Assembly: GCF_000721105.1 (NCBI RefSeq)
Contig: NZ_JOEV01000005.1
Coordinates: 310,001-374,000, forward strand
Origin: Streptomyces cellulosae
Lineage (GTDB): Bacteria > Actinomycetota > Actinomycetes > Streptomycetales > Streptomycetaceae
Reading direction: 5' to 3'
DNA length: 64,000 nucleotides
Under the pieces are notes generated by a model. That model did not search any database. It was given only the letters and a program-made list of their open reading frames with translations, and was not told where the DNA came from. Of the stretch, positions 60,451 to 64,000 are shown in pieces. Each line of letters starts with the position of its first letter. Position 1 is the first letter of the stretch. Both the position numbers and the translations under genes were made by a program.

Positions 60451-61428
60451 ATGACCGCGACCACCCAGTCCTCGGTGCCGGCCACCGCGCCGCGCACTGC
60501 CGCACCGGCCTCCGACACCCGCGCCCGCAAGGCGGCCCGCCGCCGTCAACTCGCCGCCTGCGGCGTGCTGATGACGCCGTTCTTCGCCCTGCTGGTGACC
60601 GTCTTCCTGATCCCCGTGGGCACCGCCGTCTACCTCAGCTTCTTCAGCGACGACCAGCCCGGCCTCGGCTTCGGCCCCGAACGCAGCGTCTTCGTCGGCC
60701 TGCGCAGCTACACGGCGGTCCTCACCGACCCGACCTTCCTCGGTGGCCTCGGCACCGTCGCCCTGTACTGCCTGATCTACATCCCGCTCATGGTCGTCGG
60801 CGCCCTCGCCCTCGCGCTGCTGCTGGACTCCGGTGTCGTCCGGCTGCGCGCCTGGGCGCAGTTGGGGCTGTTCCTGCCGCACGCGGTACCCGGCATCATC
60901 GCGGCCCTGATCTGGCTGTACCTCTACACCCCCGGCATCAGCCCGATCATCGACCTGTTCGCCCACGCCGACATCACCATCGACTTCCTCGGCGTGCACA
61001 CGGTGATCCCGTCCATCGTGAACATCGCCCTGTGGAGCAACCTCGGCTACAACATGGTGGTCTTCTACGCCGCGCTGCAGGCCGTGCCCCGCGAGGTGAT
61101 CGAGGCCTCCGTGGTCGACGGCGCCGGGCCGGTGCGCACCGCGTTGCAGGTCAAGACGCCGCTGGTGCGCGCCTCGATCGTGATGGTCGCGATGTTCACC
61201 CTGATCTGGGCTCTGCAGCTGTTCACCGAACCGGTGCTGCTCAGCCAGTCCTCCCCGATGATCAGTTCCCGGTTCTCGCCGAGCATGTACATCTACGACG
61301 CGGCCTTCACCCGGAACAACTACAGCCTGGCGGCGGCCGCCTCGGTCATCCTGCTGCTGTTCACGATCGCCCTGTCCTACGGCGTCACCCGCTGGACCAG
61401 CCGCGCCGACGCCCAGGAGGCCCGATGA
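60451..61428 (+). CDS. sugar ABC transporter permease 1 (CUT1)
   Basis: 325 residues, six transmembrane helices after a basic N-terminus. The permease signature EVIEASVVDGAGPVRTALQV (EAA loop, ~225) contacts the ATPase; NLGYNMVVFYAALQAVP precedes it. It pairs with the next permease to form the channel. ATG 60451 is preferred to GTG 60439 because AGGTGA is better placed for it. Overlaps the next gene by 4 nt. Confidence 0.94.
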   Translation: MTATTQSSVPATAPRTAAPASDTRARKAARRRQLAACGVLMTPFFALLVTVFLIPVGTAVYLSFFSDDQPGLGFGPERSVFVGLRSYTAVLTDPTFLGGLGTVALYCLIYIPLMVVGALALALLLDSGVVRLRAWAQLGLFLPHAVPGIIAALIWLYLYTPGISPIIDLFAHADITIDFLGVHTVIPSIVNIALWSNLGYNMVVFYAALQAVPREVIEASVVDGAGPVRTALQVKTPLVRASIVMVAMFTLIWALQLFTEPVLLSQSSPMISSRFSPSMYIYDAAFTRNNYSLAAAASVILLLFTIALSYGVTRWTSRADAQEAR

Positions 61429-62288
61429 GCTCCACCGACAGCACCCTGCTGCGCCCGCGGCTGCTGGGCCGTACGACGGTCAACGCCGTCGTCCTCATCT
61501 CCGTTCTGTACACCCTGCTGCCCGTACTGTGGCTGGTGCTCGCCGCGTCGAAGGGCCCGGACGCCCTGTTCGGCAGCGATCTGCTGTCGCTGAAGGACTT
61601 CTCCTTCGGGCAGAACCTGCGCGACCTGTTCGCCATGGACGACGGCCAGTACGGGCGCTGGTACCTCAACAGCCTGCTGTACGCGGTGCTGGGCGCCGGA
61701 GTCGGCGCGCTGGTGAGCGTCGCGGCCGGCTACGCCTTCGACAAGTACCGCTTCCTCCACAAGGAGAAGCTGTTCGGCCTGGTGCTCGCGGCGGTGATGG
61801 TCCCGCAGACCGTGCTGGCACTGCCCCTGTATCTGCTGGCCTCGAAGACCGGGCTGGTGAACACCTTCTGGGCGGTGTTCATCCCGGTGCTGTTCAACCC
61901 GTTCGGCGTCTACCTCGGCCGGATCTTCAGCCAGGGCTACGTGCCCGACGAGGTGCTGGAGGCGGCGCGCATGGACGGCGCGGGCGAGCTGGTCGCGTAC
62001 TTCAGGGTGGCGCTGCGGATGCTCGGGCCCGGACTGGTGACCGTGTTCCTGTTCCAGCTGACCACCATCTGGAACAACTTCTTCCTGCCCATGGTGATGC
62101 TCTCCGACCAGGACCTGTATCCCGTGAGCCTCGGCCTGTACCAGTGGAACAGTTCGGCGTCCGTGTCGCCCGAGTACTATCCGGTGGTGATCATGGGTTC
62201 GCTGCTCGCCGTCCTGCCGCTGATCCTCGCGTTCATCCTGCTCCAGCGCTTCTGGCGCGGCGGTCTGACCGCCGGAGCCGTCAAGTGA
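61425..62288 (+). CDS. sugar ABC transporter permease 2 (CUT1)
   Basis: 287 residues, six transmembrane helices. EAA loop DEVLEAARMDGAGELVAYF (~180) and the helix LNSLLYAVLGAGVGALVSVAAG are typical of MalG-type permeases. ATG 61425 overlaps the first permease (ATGA), and its stop overlaps the dehydrogenase start (GTGA), so translation of the operon is tightly coupled. Confidence 0.94.
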   Translation: MSSTDSTLLRPRLLGRTTVNAVVLISVLYTLLPVLWLVLAASKGPDALFGSDLLSLKDFSFGQNLRDLFAMDDGQYGRWYLNSLLYAVLGAGVGALVSVAAGYAFDKYRFLHKEKLFGLVLAAVMVPQTVLALPLYLLASKTGLVNTFWAVFIPVLFNPFGVYLGRIFSQGYVPDEVLEAARMDGAGELVAYFRVALRMLGPGLVTVFLFQLTTIWNNFFLPMVMLSDQDLYPVSLGLYQWNSSASVSPEYYPVVIMGSLLAVLPLILAFILLQRFWRGGLTAGAVK

Positions 62289-63298
62289 CCGCGCCCCGGC
62301 CCCGTGCCGCCCTGGCCATGTCCCAGGACGCCGCCCGGGCCGTCCTGGATCCCTCCTCGCTGGACGCCCTCCGCGCGATCTGCGACCTCGCCCCGCTCCC
62401 GGCCCTCGACGACCTGACGACACCGCGGGCCCGCGAGGTGCTCGCCGAGGTGGAGGTGCTGGTCACCGGCTGGGGCTGCCCGCCGTTGGACGCGTCGGTG
62501 CTGCGGGACGCGCCCCGGCTGCGGGCCGTGGTGCACACCGCGGGCAGTGTGCGCGGGTTCGTCACCGACGCGTGCTGGGAGCGCGGCATCGAGGTGTCCT
62601 CGGCCGCCGCGGCGAACGCCCTGCCGGTGGCCGAGTACACCCTCGCGATGATCCTGCTCACCGGCAAGCGCGTCCTGGAACGGGCCCGCGACTACCGGAC
62701 CACCCGGATCCGCGCCGACTGGCTGGGCACTCCCCACGACGTCGGCAACTACCGCCGCACGGTGGGCATCCTGTCCGCCTCGCTCATCGGCCGCCGGGTC
62801 GTCGAGCTGCTGCGCCCGCACGACGTCGAGGTCCTGCTGCACGACCCGTACGTCTCCGACGCGGACGCCGCCGAACTGGGCGTGGAGCGCGTGGAGTTGG
62901 CGGAGCTGTTCGCCCGCTGCGACACCGTCAGCGTGCACACCCCGCTGCTGCCCGCGACGCGTGGACTGGTGAGCCGTGAGCTGATCGACTCCATGCCCGC
63001 CGACGCGGTGCTGATCAACACGGCACGCGGCGCGGTCGTCGACCAGGAGGCGCTCACCGACGCGGTCCTGGCAGGCCGCATCCGGGCCGTCCTGGATGTC
63101 ACCGATCCCGAAGTGCTGCCGTCCGAGCATCCGTTGTGGCGCTGCGAGAACGCGCTCATCACCCCGCACCTGGCCGGCTCCCAGGGCAACGAATGGCGCC
63201 GACTGGCCGATCACGCGCTCGCCGAGATCGCCCGGTGGACCTCCGGTGACGAGTTCCGGCACCCCGTACGACGCGAAAGGCTGGCCTTCCTCGCATGA
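62285..63298 (+). CDS. D-2-hydroxyacid dehydrogenase family protein
   Basis: 337 residues, cytoplasmic. Catalytic residues of the family are in place: Arg in LINTARGAVVDQEALTD, Glu in VLDVTDPEVLPSEHPLW, His in LITPHLAGS. The nucleotide-binding loop is unusual: TVGILSASLIGRRVVELL lacks the central Gly of GxGxxG. This form is common in dehydrogenases encoded with sugar transporters and pectin-type hydrolases. It would reduce or oxidise a sugar acid released from the imported oligosaccharide. GTG 62285 overlaps the permease stop, and its stop overlaps the DUF2264 start. Confidence 0.88.
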   Translation: MTAPRPRAALAMSQDAARAVLDPSSLDALRAICDLAPLPALDDLTTPRAREVLAEVEVLVTGWGCPPLDASVLRDAPRLRAVVHTAGSVRGFVTDACWERGIEVSSAAAANALPVAEYTLAMILLTGKRVLERARDYRTTRIRADWLGTPHDVGNYRRTVGILSASLIGRRVVELLRPHDVEVLLHDPYVSDADAAELGVERVELAELFARCDTVSVHTPLLPATRGLVSRELIDSMPADAVLINTARGAVVDQEALTDAVLAGRIRAVLDVTDPEVLPSEHPLWRCENALITPHLAGSQGNEWRRLADHALAEIARWTSGDEFRHPVRRERLAFLA

Positions 63299-64000
63299 GC
63301 ATCCCGTTCGAACTGCCCGCTCAGGACCGCGAGTCGAGCCCGTACACCGGCTACACCCGGGCCCACTGGGAAGCGGTGGCCGACGGACTGCTGACGGCTG
63401 CGTGGCGCTGGAGCACACCCGGCGGCGCGCTGCTCGACCTGCCCGGCCGGCCCTCGCGCTCGGGCGTGCGCTCCGACGGTCTGGAGGGCTACGCCCGGAC
63501 GTTCCTCGCCGCCGCCTTCCGGGTGGCCGGTGCGGACGGCGACGATCCGCACGGCTGGCTCGACCGCTACGCGCGGGGTCTCGCCGCGGGCACCCGCACC
63601 CCCGGCCGCGACGACACGGAGTCCTGGCCGCTGATCCTCGACCACCACGTCCAGGGCCAGCCCATGGTCGAGTCGGCATCCGTCGCGCTCGGGCTGCGGC
63701 TGACGGCGCCCTGGCTGTGGAAGCACCTCGACGACGACGTACGGGACCGGGCGGAGGAGTGGCTGCGCGGGGCCCTGCGGCACACGCCCGCACCGAACAA
63801 CTGGTACCTGTTCCCCTTCACGGTGGCCGGCTTCCTGGAGTCGGTCGGCCGGGGGGACGCCGAAACGGCGGCCGTGCGGGAACGCGCGCTGGAGTTGACG
63901 GAAACCTGGTACCGGGGCGACGGCTGGTACGCCGACGGTGACGGACGCGCCTTCGACCACTACAACGGCTGGGCGCTGCACCTGTACCCGGTGCTCGACG
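63295..64000 (+). CDS. DUF2264-family protein, N-terminal part (3' end outside window)
   Basis: 235 codons visible, open to the end of the window. The start MSIPFELPAQDRESSPYTGY and then YTRAHWEAVADGLL, LEGYARTFLAAAFRV, LILDHHVQGQPMVESASVAL and NNWYLFPFTVAGFLESVG match the DUF2264 family, an (alpha/alpha)-barrel protein that I recall as being classed among glycoside hydrolases (GH154, glucuronidase-type). No signal peptide, so it would act on the imported oligosaccharide in the cytoplasm. ATG 63295 overlaps the dehydrogenase stop (ATGA). Substrate unknown; a uronic-acid-containing oligosaccharide would fit the neighbouring dehydrogenase. Confidence 0.88.
   Translation, partial: MSIPFELPAQDRESSPYTGYTRAHWEAVADGLLTAAWRWSTPGGALLDLPGRPSRSGVRSDGLEGYARTFLAAAFRVAGADGDDPHGWLDRYARGLAAGTRTPGRDDTESWPLILDHHVQGQPMVESASVALGLRLTAPWLWKHLDDDVRDRAEEWLRGALRHTPAPNNWYLFPFTVAGFLESVGRGDAETAAVRERALELTETWYRGDGWYADGDGRAFDHYNGWALHLYPVLD

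Overview
The window is 64 kb of very GC-rich DNA with almost every third codon position G or C, GTG/TTG starts, Tat and Sec signal peptides on many secreted enzymes, SigE-family sigma factors, SpoIIE-type phosphatases and ANTAR/STAS regulators. This is typical of a Streptomyces chromosome, and the density of secreted hydrolases, pseudogenes and accessory catabolic operons fits a chromosome arm rather than the core. No rRNA, tRNA, insertion sequence, prophage or CRISPR array was seen.

Layout. 1-7.5 kb: the 3' end of argG, small conserved proteins, a membrane protein, a secretory lipase, a decayed transporter gene, a BrkB/YihY membrane protein and a streptogrisin-like protease. 7.6-16.7 kb: a winged-helix regulator with a probable leaderless transcript, divergent from a STAS-ANTAR fusion. 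Next comes an unusual sugar-sensing/transport locus: a sugar-binding lipoprotein translationally coupled to a large GAF-PAS-GAF-SpoIIE-HATPase protein, and, divergently across a 25-bp tandem array, a paralogous binding lipoprotein with a single-domain ABC ATPase and a permease. 16.8-22.4 kb: a degenerate Fis-type activator divergent from an FAD monooxygenase - hydroxyquinol 1,2-dioxygenase - maleylacetate reductase operon, probably for resorcinol/hydroxyquinol breakdown.

22.5-38 kb is a plant/algal polysaccharide island: a YceI protein, a 1745-residue double-GH43 protein, an HExxH secreted protein, a GH106-like enzyme, a PL7 alginate-lyase-like enzyme with a chitinase-type (DasR-like) element in its promoter, a Cip1-like protein, an IclR regulator and a GH53 galactanase. 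38-50 kb: a P450 of the conservon (CYP157-like) type, an FAD monooxygenase, a mannosyltransferase-like/GT2-GtrA pair, a SigE-family sigma factor with a downstream membrane protein, phosphoglucomutase and a CYTH-CHAD protein. 49-57 kb: an orphan MASE1 membrane sensor with an RsbU-type phosphatase, a repeat-bearing surface protein next to a class F sortase, a truncated secreted-protein gene, a streptogrisin C-like protease with a chitin-binding domain, and a GH64 beta-1,3-glucanase. 57-64 kb: an isocitrate-lyase-superfamily enzyme divergent from a DeoR-HTH/LacI-sensor hybrid regulator, which heads a CUT1 ABC transporter - hydroxyacid dehydrogenase - DUF2264 operon that runs off the window.

Common themes are carbon-source-specific palindromic operators in front of secreted hydrolases, three SpoIIE-family phosphatases, and at least six unrelated short tandem arrays (12-25 bp units), mostly in 5' regions. 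All functions are inferred from reading the sequence; no database search was run.
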